From the NCBI GenBank assembly GCA_032622095.1, contig CP136068.1, forward strand, positions 119,027,509-119,091,508: 64,000 bases of DNA, given 5' to 3'. Position 1 is the first letter of the stretch; each line of letters begins with the position of its first letter. Shown here one piece after another: positions 1-9,739 of the stretch. Origin of the DNA: Siphonodentalium dalli (Eukaryota > Mollusca > Scaphopoda > Gadilida > Siphonodentaliidae). Below the pieces are notes generated by a model, which saw only the letters and a list, made by a program, of their open reading frames with translations, made no database searches and had not been told where the DNA came from. The position numbers and the translations under genes are program-made.

Positions 1-233
1 TGTCATTTGCAGAATGAGGTTCCCAGAGGGTGAATTTAGTGATGCTACCCCGCATAGCGGGCTAGCATCACCAAATTCACCCTCTGGGAACCTCATTCTG
101 CTGAGGTGTAAGCAGAATGAGGTCCCCAGAGGGTGAATTTGGTGATGCTTGCCCGCTATGCGGGGTAGCATCACTAAATTCACCCTCTGGGGACCTCATT
201 CTGCAAATGACAGACACCCTATTTCAAGGCTTG
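1..233. repeat. Double-hairpin fold-back element, copy 1 (left end cut by window)
   Basis: The whole segment is an inverted repeat: TGTCATTTGCAGAATGAGG at the left is mirrored near position 212. Each half is itself a hairpin (about 1-101 and 110-203) around a GC-rich loop with CCCGCATAGCGGG or its reverse, so the element is a palindrome of palindromes. Comparison with the copies at 7779-8209 and 13171-13425 shows the terminal repeat should extend outward to CAAGCCTTGAAATAG; the right side of that is present here (217-233) and the left side lies outside the window. No coding capacity. It is a non-autonomous fold-back/MITE-like element; superfamily not assigned. Confidence 0.85.
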
Positions 234-432
234 ACTATCGGCGTTACATCAATCCCATAATGGCATACAGGATGGAATTACCCATTGGTTTTCGGCAGTG
301 ACCGTGTTAATAACTATTTGCACATTCTTCTGGGCCAATATATTCACTATGAGAATGGTTGATTCATCAGGGATGAAGTCAGATGTTATTTATGCAAGAT
401 TGTCCAACTCCAAATTCAAACAGCACCACTCC

Positions 433-509
433 CTCCCCCCCCCCCCCGCTTTGAAACTGACCAAAGTCCCAAGGAATGTGTAACCCCCTCCCCCCCCCCC
501 CCCCCCCCA
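433..509. repeat. Two poly-C tracts
   Basis: Runs of about 13 and 25 cytosines (435-447 and 484-508) separated by non-repetitive sequence. Simple low-complexity DNA; run lengths are the part of this region most likely to be wrong in an assembly. Confidence 0.9.
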
Positions 510-3500
510 GAAAGGGAAGAAATATCTATTTCCTGATGGAATAGAAAATTAAAACTGAGGGGGATATCGCAATAATGCATTTAACAGGCTAACCCATGTG
601 CAAACAAAGACAATAAGGAAAAAACAGCCTTATAAGGGACATGAAGAAAAAACCAGAGGCAAAGGCCGCAGATTATAAAAGCGACCCCTATAAAAACAAT
701 AGAACACTCCCAAAGCCAATTCTTGAGGGGGACAGTGTACTAGAAGGCGATCTAGCCCGATGAAAAAAACGGCTGCAAGCTAAAAAATCCATGGTATGCC
801 ATTGGCTGTAAGGATTGAAATATCATGGACCGATAATCTTTACATCTTTACTAATGACCGGGAAGAGATTCTCGCCGAAATAGTTGATTGCACCAACCCT
901 GTAAGATAGCTAGAAGTCGAATGGATAGAATTCTACATATAGTGAACCAAACATGTAATTAGGAACAAAAGGAAAGTTTGTAGGAAACCTAGAGTCCCTT
1001 TGATGACAGAGCACACTACAATGCTGTTGTCGGAAAGCACCAGAAGATCAAATGTGCCAAGATGACCCACTACTGGAGTTTCAAATAGGGTCGTGTAGTA
1101 TTAGCGTTTACTAAAAAGAAAATGGTAATTTATATATGGATGTTATTGAAAACTATTTTTCTTTTGAAAAAGAGAACGTGAAAACACATTTAAAATGAGA
1201 GATAGAAAACGTTCCGTTTACCGTATAACCAGGAAGTGAAGGAATAGTCTATTCGTGGAATGACCTCATTGGCATGTGTCCCGTCGATTAAGTTCCTGCC
1301 TTTCCGGATTACTGCCGTGATTACCAATGGAGACCCCAATGCGTGGCCATTAGCTCGCGCATACAAACAATTACGGAACAATCGTAATGAACCATTGAAT
1401 ACGCGAACAAGAGAATCCTGATGAATCATTGAACATTATGGACCATGAGTAGTCATTCACAATTTATTGGTCTAAATGAAGCCCCAAAATACAACCGTCG
1501 CTGTCAATGTGTCTCATGTCATTGATAAGAAGATAAGAGAATGGGACGAGAATAAATCAGAAAAAGACTACTTCGAATCAACTGTCCACGAAAGTATTCA
1601 ACAAGTGGTTGTAAGCCTTGAGATTCAGTGAGATCACCAAAACTATTCTCGTAATGATTCTCGCAAAACTTTTCAAAGTTCAGTGCTGTATGATTAACTT
1701 GATTCAGCATTCGATTCTCACAAAAATAAATGCATTTGGAGCCTGGCGTTGATTTGTTTCGCGGTTTCAATAAGGCTTTCCATTCCCCACATGACGATAT
1801 TTAATGTTGAAATACTGGTCAGCTCCAAAGTGAAACCCAACTGAGAAATCATAGGAAACCTGCACCATGATGGTGGCACCAGTCCAAAACCAGCAGAAAC
1901 AGATGGAAGGTTGGATTAGTAAAATACAGACACCCAGGCGCAGTGCGCCCCCAACCATTCGTGCTCTTCAGGCTGACCCCCGACAGGTCGATGGTTCAAG
2001 GTACCCCTTCTGGGACGGATGGGCTGCCCCTCCGATTGCACCTTGTTCTTGAGATAACCATCGCCCGAAGCGTGAATCTAGTGGGCAGATCATAAGATCT
2101 GGCATCCTACACCCAATGCTAGTGAATATCTCGCACATGGGGAAGCATCTGCCAAGGACCTTCTTCAGTCTGTATGAAGTGTGCACAACGTTATTAATAT
2201 GTTGCCCCATATACGCAACATTATCCTGTCAGTGGCGATCTCAGAGGTCAGCAATGGACCTTACTTTGTATATTGAATGAGTCCACTATGCGTACCAAGC
2301 ACTATCAGGAAAAACAAAACCATTGTGTACCGACAACAGTGCCAATACGAAGAATTACATATTAGAACCAAAGGCCGATATCACAGAGTTCTGATGCGTT
2401 GTGTCGCCCATTAAGCCCGAGCGGAATGGCTGATATAGACCTCACTTCAACTGCTGAGACCATGTCACAAAATCATGTAATTAAATCCAATATTCGTCCC
2501 AACAGGCTGATCACGGATAACGTCCTGATTATGAGAATGTACACTGCATTGAGTAATGTGAATCGGGATGAGTGGAAATCAGTTGCGTTCTGAAGATGAG
2601 CATATGTCTAGTACATGTATGTATAATGAACTCATATATTTATTATGAACTACGAAACTGAATATTAGAATTGAATGCAACCTGCAAATAAAAATATGCG
2701 GATGCACCCTCGTAAATTATATAACCCACATGTACCATATTTACAAGATATTTTCTATACCTATATATGGGTATTTTTCAGCCATAGGTGGTATTAAAAT
2801 CAATATTATAAACGGTCGCGATTCATATAGTGACCCAGTGTATCATTACCGCCCTTAGTGATATGCCTGACCTATCATCCAACGATTATTCCTGAAAACT
2901 ATCGACACTCTAATCCCGCAATGACCATGACCTCGCAGGAGCTGGATGGCAAATTGAAAGAAGCAACAACCTATAAAACAAGGAGTTGAACTCTGCAACC
3001 TGAACCATAAAACTTTGGAATACTTCTCAGCTGGTCCGATCCCATGGCGCCAAGTTTGCAATCCGATGGCATAACCACTCGGCAACGGCGACGCTTGTCT
3101 GCATCAGAGGACCCCCGAACAACTATCTGAGCTATCGTTTTGTAATATTGAGCGCATGTACATGTATGGGTGACCCCAAAGGAATGTCCAAAGCCTTTTC
3201 ACCTCGGGGTGGAGCTACAGCTCGTCCCGATCCCGATCTCCATCCGTCCAAACTGGCGATGGGTTGTTAGTAGGGGCAGTATCGGAAACATGCCTCCTAC
3301 TCGAACGGCATCGGGGAACAAATTCTTGTGCATTGGGATTCAAACCCGAAGGTACTGGCTGCTGTTGACCAGAAGGCGGCCAGTAACTGGAATTCCAGGA
3401 CCACGGACATGGAGTGGGCCAACAAGGAGGAAGCAGGGACCGAAGACATATAGGATTATAATAGGGACAGGGTGTTCTCACCCCCAGCAGTGCTGACCCC

Positions 3501-3690
3501 GAGATGATGACTTGTAGCGATGGACGGCGTGGTTCAAATGTTAGATTTGAAGCCACGGCCGTACCTGGGCACGCCAACTTGCCAACGGTCGACCCGAGGG
3601 AGCAGATTGACGTCGTAGCACACCGGGTCTTACATCATGTAACAGTCCTTGTCCTGAGAACGTATTTACTCTCAGGTGCCAAATAATAGT
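510..3690. other. Decayed, unassigned segment with scattered coding-like stretches
   Basis: Higher in GC than its surroundings, with several short open stretches on both strands (for example 1190-1429 minus, 1867-2052 plus, 1968-2210 minus, 2399-2593 plus, 2855-3085 minus) but no continuous frame and no domain I can recognise. A decayed retroelement is my best guess, mainly because of the proline-rich minus-strand stretch at 3215-3577; I see no reverse transcriptase YxDD, integrase or LTR pair to prove it. A 12-bp inverted repeat (CTCAGGTGCC core, 3670 and 3810) lies just beyond its right side. Confidence 0.3.
3215..3577 (-). pseudogene. Proline-rich ORF with a PAM2-like motif, possible retroelement remnant
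   Basis: An open minus-strand stretch of about 120 codons without an obvious ATG. It reads as a Pro/Trp/Cys-rich segment followed by LNPNAQEFVPR and an Arg/Ser-rich tail, ending at a TAG. The LNPNAxEFVP core matches the PAM2 peptide by which Ataxin-2, PAIP2 and similar proteins bind the MLLE domain of poly(A)-binding protein; that family knowledge is established, but its meaning here is inference. No neighbouring frame supplies a recognisable domain, and the plus strand is also open here, so the reading could be chance. Confidence 0.3.
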
Positions 3691-5541
3691 GTCAGCATGA
3701 TTATTAATTGTGGAGAAAACTCCGAACGATCACTATTATTTGGAATTGAGACATAGAGTGAAATTGCCATCACTATTATCTCAGCCTAAATCTAGGCCAT
3801 CACGATCATCGGGCACCTGAGAGCAGTGTGATTGCACTGTCAACACCAGTCAAGTCTGTTTGACAATTGCTAACAATCAAAAATACACCTGTTGTTTTGT
3901 GTTATGTTGATAAGCAACTTGGCTGTGGCGACTACCCGCAATAAGCGAATCAATTGTGTCTGTCCAATAACCTTGGTTTGCACAAAATCAATTTTTAACA
4001 CAATATTATTATTATCAAGTTGAAAAATTAATAAAAAATTATCAAGTTGAAAAAAATTTTAACAAGTGCAAATTTACACTCGGGATTTACAATCTTATTT
4101 CACAAGAGTTAAATACTGCTTCCGTTAGTGGTACACCAGACTACTACTGTCATAGTCTAAATAAATATTGCAGCTACACAGCCGTCAAACGGCCGAAAGT
4201 AAGTCACCTAATTTCGTGATATCGTTATTGTACAAACCGCTAGCACGTGGTATTCTTCCGACCATAGAATTAAGCGTACAAGTATGCAATATATTCTTGC
4301 TATAAAGCAACGATGAGCATCTTTTGTCGTCTTTTGTCATATCCAAACGTGCATCTATTATTCCACCTTCCGGCGACAAACATTATTATAGATGCCATGT
4401 TTTATCAGCTGTTTTTCTGCCTTCCAGCGAGTTAAAAATATGGAAAACAACATTTCTGTAAAAAAAACGAGTTTTTCCATCCGTAACTGAAGAAGCCGAT
4501 TACAAAAATATTAAAACGCTAAAGAAACGCGATTATGCTCGCGCTGTCTTTGTGCCAATTGCATACATATCAATAATAATAATCAAAGGACATAATGTTT
4601 TTTGTACAATACAAAAAACTGTCAACACTTAGCTTCGATTTTCAGGAGATGTCCCTGCTAGTCAAACTAGAAAAAGAGTTTTATGGGATCGGAGATCATG
4701 TGGCCAGGATATTACAGGACGTCATGAACTTGATAAAATGTACCATAGAATTTTCGTACCGTTTTCAACTCAGGGGTTTGTTAACCCTTTCTAGTTAATT
4801 TGGGAATATACCATATAGTTCAGTGGGCAAGATGACTTTGACGGAGATATTATTTTTTATTTGGTCTATTAGTAAGCATTTAATAGTGTACCAACCAACA
4901 CCAATGAAAGAAATTACTACAAGATGAGAGAGAAGCAATTAAACTCAGCCATGGCTACAAAGCAATTCAACCTTAAAATCGCCACGACTAGACGCATGCA
5001 CGACTGCAGTTGGGATTAGACCCTAAAACAGAAACTGACCTCTCAGACGTGTGGACTCCTCGCCTGTTGTAGTAAAGTAGCCATGTTCTATGTCCTTTAA
5101 TATGAGTAGTTTCTCATATGTTTGGTTCTGGAGAACCCAGTCTGGTTGTGACTTATTATGTCGAGTCTATAAGGTTAAATAAACACATCACTGCAGAATT
5201 CTAATTTTTGCATAACCTATTTTTCATTCCACTGATTAGAGCTTAGGTTACCCATGGTTTAGGAATATGTTCGGATAACCAATAAGTTTAATAGCTAAAG
5301 ACTTTATTACATGATTCGACACTTATTCCATTCATCAAACCCACTCTATAATTACGATATACAATGGTCATTGTATAACATGAAATAGTGCCAGGTTTAC
5401 CCAAATGTATTATTGTTGTGCAAACGTGACTTTTTACTTCTGGCTTATCGTCTGTTTAAATTCTGTATGCTATGTATGCTAAATCGATGTTTGTGATTAT
5501 TGATGATTTAGTATGACTTTTGCATGGGCAAAAAATGCATA
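3691..5541. other. Gene-poor AT-rich stretch
   Basis: AT-rich DNA with A/T runs around 4000-4075. A 64-codon minus-strand ORF (4185-4379) and a 67-codon plus-strand ORF (4595-4798) are present but match nothing I know and have no splice or regulatory context. I see no exon of the acid phosphatase gene here although the gene should continue in this direction. Confidence 0.5.
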
Positions 5542-5754
5542 CAGTAATGCTCTAATTAATCGACCTCTTAACGACGGCAGAATTATGGGTAACTTTTCAG
5601 GATTTAGTCGGAAATATGGCTTGTTGCCATTCATCGGAAAGCTCTCGTCGAGAGCTTTCCGATGAATGGCAACAAGCCATATTTCCGACTAAATCCTGAA
5701 AAGTTACCCATAATTCTGCCGTCGTTAAGAGGTCGATTAATTAGAGCATTACTG
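5542..5754. mobile_element. TA-flanked palindromic MITE (mariner-like), copy 1
   Basis: Near-perfect palindrome of 213 bp: CAGTAATGCTCTAATTAATC at the left is mirrored by the right end GCATTACTG, with a tiny loop at the AGCTCTCGTCGAGAGCT centre (about 5647). The flanks are TA on both sides (5540-5541, 5755-5756), the target duplication of Tc1/mariner-type elements. No ORF of its own. Other copies in this window: 8303-8508, 8976-9159, 9759-9921, 18902-19114 and 19222-19332. Confidence 0.88.
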
Positions 5755-5845
5755 TAGTTCTGTAAAACGTCGTTGCCGGCCTTAGTAAACGTAATGTCAC
5801 AGACCTTATAGAAGCCGCTGTTAGTTTCATGTTCCATTTATTGAC
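5755..5845. other. Short unassigned spacer between MITEs
   Basis: The minus strand reads openly here (GFYKVCDITFTKAGND is in frame) with a moderately coding-like composition, but there is no splice context and no recognised family. Kept only as a note. Confidence 0.15.
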
Positions 5846-6346
5846 TTAACCCTTTCAGTGCCAGGTCCTATTTTTTTGTATCAACCCATATACATGTACC
5901 CTGTGCCAATGCATTCTCTTATATATGCGAGTCGACCATAGGTTGCCTCGCATATATAAGAGAATGCATTGGCCTAACAATTTTTCATCATTTGTTATTA
6001 TTTGTTACAATTTTTACAATTTTAATAATTGTTTCTTATATTATTTAACAGACTTTTTTGTAGGTTTAGTGCCAGGGAATCTTACGTTTTTTATGGGCAT
6101 CAAAATTATTACTATGAATACTTGGTAATAGTTTTGAGTTATAACATGTCCCTAAGGTTTTATCTAGTTTGTTTTTAAATTTATTTGCTATAGCATGCTT
6201 AAGCATACCCAAAAACATTCAACCCAAAAAAAATCTATAAAAAAAAAAAAAAAAAATTTTTTTTTTTTTTTTTTTTTTTTTGGGCCCGATTTTACAGACC
6301 GTAAATTAGGGCCGATGAGATCGTCCCCTGGCACTGAAAGGGTTAA
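5846..6346. mobile_element. piggyBac-like MITE (TTAACCCTTTCAGTGCC), copy 1
   Basis: Begins TTAACCCTTTCAGTGCCAGG and ends with the inverse (GGCACTGAAAGGGTTAA). TTAA at both edges plus CCC-starting TIRs is the signature of piggyBac-type transposition. The interior holds a separate hairpin (about 5905-5973, GCCAATGCATTCTCTTATAT arms) that also occurs in the other TTAA family of this window, and a long A/T-run tract at 6235-6282. No transposase. Confidence 0.8.
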
Positions 6347-6389
6347 GTATGTTTTACTGAGGTTTTAGATCAAGTAATAAATAATAATC

Positions 6390-6567
6390 TACAACACATC
6401 CCTCGTTTATAGAGAAATTTACAAAACTTTTCATGTAAATTAGGTCTGTGCCGAGAAACTCGTCCAGTAAATTACATGTAGGTCTGGGCCAAGCCTTTGG
6501 AGAGGTTCAGACCTAATTTACTGGACGAGTTTTGTAAATATTTCTATAAACTTGGGATGAGTTGTAA
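6390..6567. repeat. Imperfect inverted repeat, fold-back MITE
   Basis: Left arm ACAACACATCCCTCGTTTAT matches the inverse of the right arm ending ATGAGTTGTAA; the arms meet around a loop near 6480-6500, with the shared ACTCGTCCAGTAAATT stem. No target duplication could be fixed and only one copy is seen. Confidence 0.6.
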
Positions 6568-6593
6568 ATCCTCTCTATATAAACTGTTGTAAG

Positions 6594-7625
6594 TTAATCC
6601 TTCCATGACTGGAGCTTCCTGAAATATTTAAAGAACCCTATGCAGGGTTCGCGCTGCCACTTGCCAATGGCAAAAAATATTTTCATTTGGCAAAAAATAT
6701 TTTCATTTGGCAAAAATTTTGGCAAGTGAGTTTTTAATTATGGGATGTGAACTATCTAGTCAAAACACATCATCAAAGTGGGTTATTCATTATGTGTGCC
6801 GAATTACAGACAATAATATGGGAAACCAAAACAAGAAATATATCAATTAATTTATATGTAGCGCAGTCAGCAGTGTTATGTCAACAGTTTTCACAAAACG
6901 GTAATCCCATCTTTCTGTTATAATCCAACTTTCATCAAACAGCTAATCGACCGTGGTTAAAATGTGAGTCTGAAAAAAGCGATGTTCTGTAAATATTTCA
7001 TTGAGGCTGTTGTAAGTACTATCTAAAATGATCTCATTGTAGATAACCCAAAAGGTAATTATGAGTTTGTTTTAACAGTTAATCCTCTCTCTGTCCGTTT
7101 GGATTATGGACGCATGTAGTCATTGTAACAATGCAAAGTAATGGCGACATTATATAGCACGTATTTATGATGTCAGCATTATCGAGTATAAGAGAATAGT
7201 TTAATCAGCCGAATGCGGATGACAACAGATTAATTTATGGCTCATTGATTTCATCAGTAATAGAAGGCGAAATAATATGTATGCTTGATGACTGTGTAGG
7301 CAGATGTCGCTTAGATATTTATTGCTATTTTTTATATTTATTAATATCACTAACTTGCTTTTAAAGTAGCTCATTTTACCTGTGTATGTGGTTAGTTTTT
7401 ACAGTATATAACAAAGATAAAAACACGATAATTTCCCCAATTATACGTGCAATTAAATTTGGCAAATATTCTTTTAATTTGGCAAAAAAATAATTTCATT
7501 TGGCAAAAGAAAATTCTCGTCCAGCACCAACCCTGACCCTATGCGAAACTTTCATATCTAAGAGAATGCGATGGCACAGGATCTTCAATGCTGCACCAAC
7601 GCAGCTCTCGTCATGAAAGGTTTAA
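6594..7625. mobile_element. piggyBac-like MITE of the 'GGAGC(T/A)GC' family, split by a hAT MITE
   Basis: Outer edges are TTAATCCTTCCATGACTGG (6594) and the inverse ending CATGAAAGGTTTAA (7625), the same terminal repeat as the elements at 16940-17195 and 51760-52203. Removing 6643-7543 rejoins a normal, degenerate member of that family (including CTAAGAGAATGCGATGGCAC). This is therefore a nested insertion: the TTAA element is older, the hAT element younger. Confidence 0.75.
6643..7535. mobile_element. hAT-type MITE (CAGGGTTCGCGCTG) with perfect 8-bp TSD
   Basis: 893-bp element with termini CAGGGTTCGCGCTGCCAC and the inverse ...GTCCAGCACCAACCCTG. It is flanked by identical ACCCTATG on both sides (6635-6642 and 7536-7543); CAGGG TIRs with an 8-bp duplication are diagnostic of the hAT superfamily. 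Subterminal regions repeat CATTTGGCAAAA several times in the same orientation, probably transposase-binding repeats. No transposase ORF, so non-autonomous. Relatives: 15355-15929 and 56104-56559. Confidence 0.9.
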
Positions 7626-7778
7626 TTACTGGATATTTTCCTCTCCAAACTGAAAATTATGCGTAAGATGCAGGGTCAATTTCAAAAAAAAAAAAATTCA
7701 TAGTAACATAGCTGTAAGTAAACAGAGTAATGATAAAGATGAGGGTTTTTGCTTTATTGGAATTTACAATCATATGGC

Positions 7779-8209
7779 CAAGTCTGGATATAGTGTGTCT
7801 GAAATTTGCAGAATGAGGTCCCCAGAGGGTGAATTTAGTTATGATACCCCACACAGCGGGCTAGCATACCAGATTTACACTCTGGGGACTCCATTCTGCT
7901 TAGGCCTCATCTTCTGGAAAGTAACTATAGTCTCAAATTAACATTGTTTTTGTTACTTTTTCTCTTCTGTTCAATTTCTACATCCCCTAATTTCACAGAA
8001 GATAAATTGCATAATCGAGGTGCATAACAGGTAAACATGACTAACATCAACTGGGGAACTTCAATCTGATCCTAGGTCTCCCATAGCAGTCAAGGCCTAA
8101 GTAGAACGAGGTTCCCAGAGGGTGTATTTGGTGACGCTGGGTATCATTACTAAATTCACCCACTGGGAACCTCATTCTGCCAATGTCGGATGCACTATTT
8201 CCATGCTTG
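7779..8209. repeat. Double-hairpin fold-back element, copy 2 (diverged)
   Basis: Both half-hairpins of the family at 1-233 are present (about 7806-7898 and 8101-8180) but are pushed apart by some 200 bp of unrelated sequence, and the terminal CCAAGTCTGGATATAGTG / CACTATTTCCATGCTTG repeats are degenerate. Arms contain GAATGAGGTCCCCAGAGGG. Older than copies 1 and 3. Confidence 0.75.
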
Positions 8210-8302
8210 CATATAGCGCTATAGCTCATATCACAATGTTGTCAGTTTTATTTCTGGAGAAAATAAAGTAAATTTTGTCCGAAAATCAGTCCACTGCTAG
8301 TA

Positions 8303-8508
8303 CAGTAATGCCCTAAGTAATCGACCCCTTAACCACAGTAGAATTATGGGTAACTTGTCAGTAGTTAGTCGGAAATATGGCTTGTTGCCATTCATCAGAA
8401 ACTGAGAGCTTTCCGATGAATGGCAACAAGCCATATTTCCGACTAAATCCTGAAAAGTTAACCATAATTCTGCTGTGGTTAAGGGGTCGATTACTTGGGG
8501 CATTACTG
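8303..8508. mobile_element. TA-flanked palindromic MITE (mariner-like), copy 2
   Basis: 206-bp palindrome CAGTAATGCCCTAAGTAATC ... GCATTACTG with TA on each side. Same sequence family as 5542-5754, arms about equally conserved. Confidence 0.85.
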
Positions 8509-8639
8509 TATAAAAGCATTTACCCCCCAATAAGCGACTGACAAATTAACCCAGAAATATAAATCAGTGTAATCTCCCTTTACGTTGATAACAAATCCAT
8601 GTCTGTCAGGAATCAAACTAGTATTGACAATTCTGACAA

Positions 8640-8973
8640 GCCAGGGACCAGCCTAGAGGGTGACTTGGGAGACAGGGACCAGCCTAGAGGGTGACTTGGG
8701 AGACATCTCCCCATATATAAGAGAATGGATTGGCCTAACAAAATTATTTTTTAACATTTTTTACCATTTTTTCTTACATTCTTTAACAATTTTATAATTT
8801 TTTCTTACATTTTTTTACATTTTTTATAATATTTTTCTACATTCTTTGACAATTTTATCATTTTTAATATGTGTTAAGCCAATGCATTCTCTTATATATG
8901 CGAGGTGACCTATGGTCTATTCGCATATATAAGAGAATGCATTGTCACAGGGCCGTTCTGTTGGTTAAAGGGT
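8640..8973. repeat. 28-30-bp tandem duplication and TTAA-family hairpin cassette
   Basis: CAGGGACCAGCCTAGAGGGT...GGGAGA is present twice in tandem (about 8641-8703). It is followed by a T-rich tract and a hairpin (about 8878-8943) with arms GCCAATGCATTCTCTTATAT / inverse, the cassette found inside the piggyBac-like MITEs. The right side runs into GGGTTAA at 8969-8975, consistent with a degenerate TTAA element. Confidence 0.6.
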
Positions 8974-8975
8974 TA

Positions 8976-9159
8976 AACATAGCAGAATTATGGGTAACTA
9001 TTCAGGATTTAGTTGGAAATATGTCTTGTTGCCATTCATCGGAAAGCTCTCGGGGAGAGCTTTCCGATGAATGGCAACAAGCCATATTTCTGACTAAATC
9101 CTGAAAAGTTGCCCATAATTCTGCTGTGTTTAAGGAGTCGATTACTTAGGGCATTACTG
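8976..9159. mobile_element. TA-family palindromic MITE, copy 3, left end missing
   Basis: Contains both inner arms and the intact right end GCATTACTG, but the left terminal 25-30 bp are replaced by the GGGTTAA end of the preceding TTAA element. The following bases (9160-9266) are shared with 19115-19221, so this copy is part of a larger duplicated block. Confidence 0.75.
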
Positions 9160-9266
9160 TATATACCAGTACGCAAATTTTAACACAGCATATTTGAAGT
9201 GTATTTACTGATTATAATGGAGTACTTAATCAGTATCATGGCATTATAATTGGGCTGTTGTATTGC
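9160..9266. repeat. Segment shared with 19115-19221
   Basis: About 105 bp downstream of the MITE, including CAGCATATTTGAAGTGTATT and GGGCTGTTGTATTG, is nearly identical to the sequence after the MITE copy at 18902-19114, although it is not part of the MITE itself. Confidence 0.8.
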
Positions 9267-9456
9267 ATAATACTTATTAGAACACAGAAAGATGATGTTA
9301 GAGATAAAATTGAACTTCAGCCTTTACGACTTCTCCTGGAAACAGTCCATTTCTCACTAATAATGTAATAGGGAGAAGTGCCTTCTCCCAATCTCAATAA
9401 TTACTCTAGACTGGTCCCTGTGAACAGCTTATGATGGTATAATGCACTATGTAAGA

Positions 9457-9624
9457 TTAACCCTTTCAGTGCCAAGTCCGATTTTTGTATCAACCCATAT
9501 TTACTTGATCATTTTTCAAATTTAATGATTAAAATAATGTGATACATTGATGGAAAGAGCTCTTAAAAATTATCAAGGAAATATGGGTTGATACAAAAAT
9601 CGGACTTGGCACTGAAAGGGTTAA
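9457..9624. mobile_element. piggyBac-like MITE (TTAACCCTTTCAGTGCC), copy 2
   Basis: 168-bp palindrome with TTAA at both ends; arms contain GTATCAACCCATATTT. It lies 28 bp beyond the 5' splice site of acid phosphatase exon 6, inside the following intron. Confidence 0.85.
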
Positions 9625-9652
9625 GGTAGATATTTATAAATTGATTAATTAC

Positions 9653-9739
9653 CTCACAGAAGATGGGATCAATCACATTTAGAACACTTTCCAGTTCTGC
9701 CGGAACTCCTGCATGTTTCGAGATATATTGTATCAGGTC
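9653..9739 (-). CDS. Acid phosphatase coding exon 6 (residues 181-209)
   Basis: 29 codons, [17 protein letters not shown]... ending DPIFCE, the segment preceding the central catalytic-core helices in the family. Acceptor CTCCAG at 9740-9745, donor GTAATT at 9647-9652. A mariner-like MITE starts only 17 bp upstream of the acceptor AG (9759), so the branch-point region of intron 5 is probably MITE-derived. Confidence 0.9.

Noticed and set aside
1190-2210. A conserved gene in the left part of the window
   Set aside because: Open frames exist on both strands but are short, contain stops when joined, and show no motif I can name; kept only as a decayed unassigned segment.
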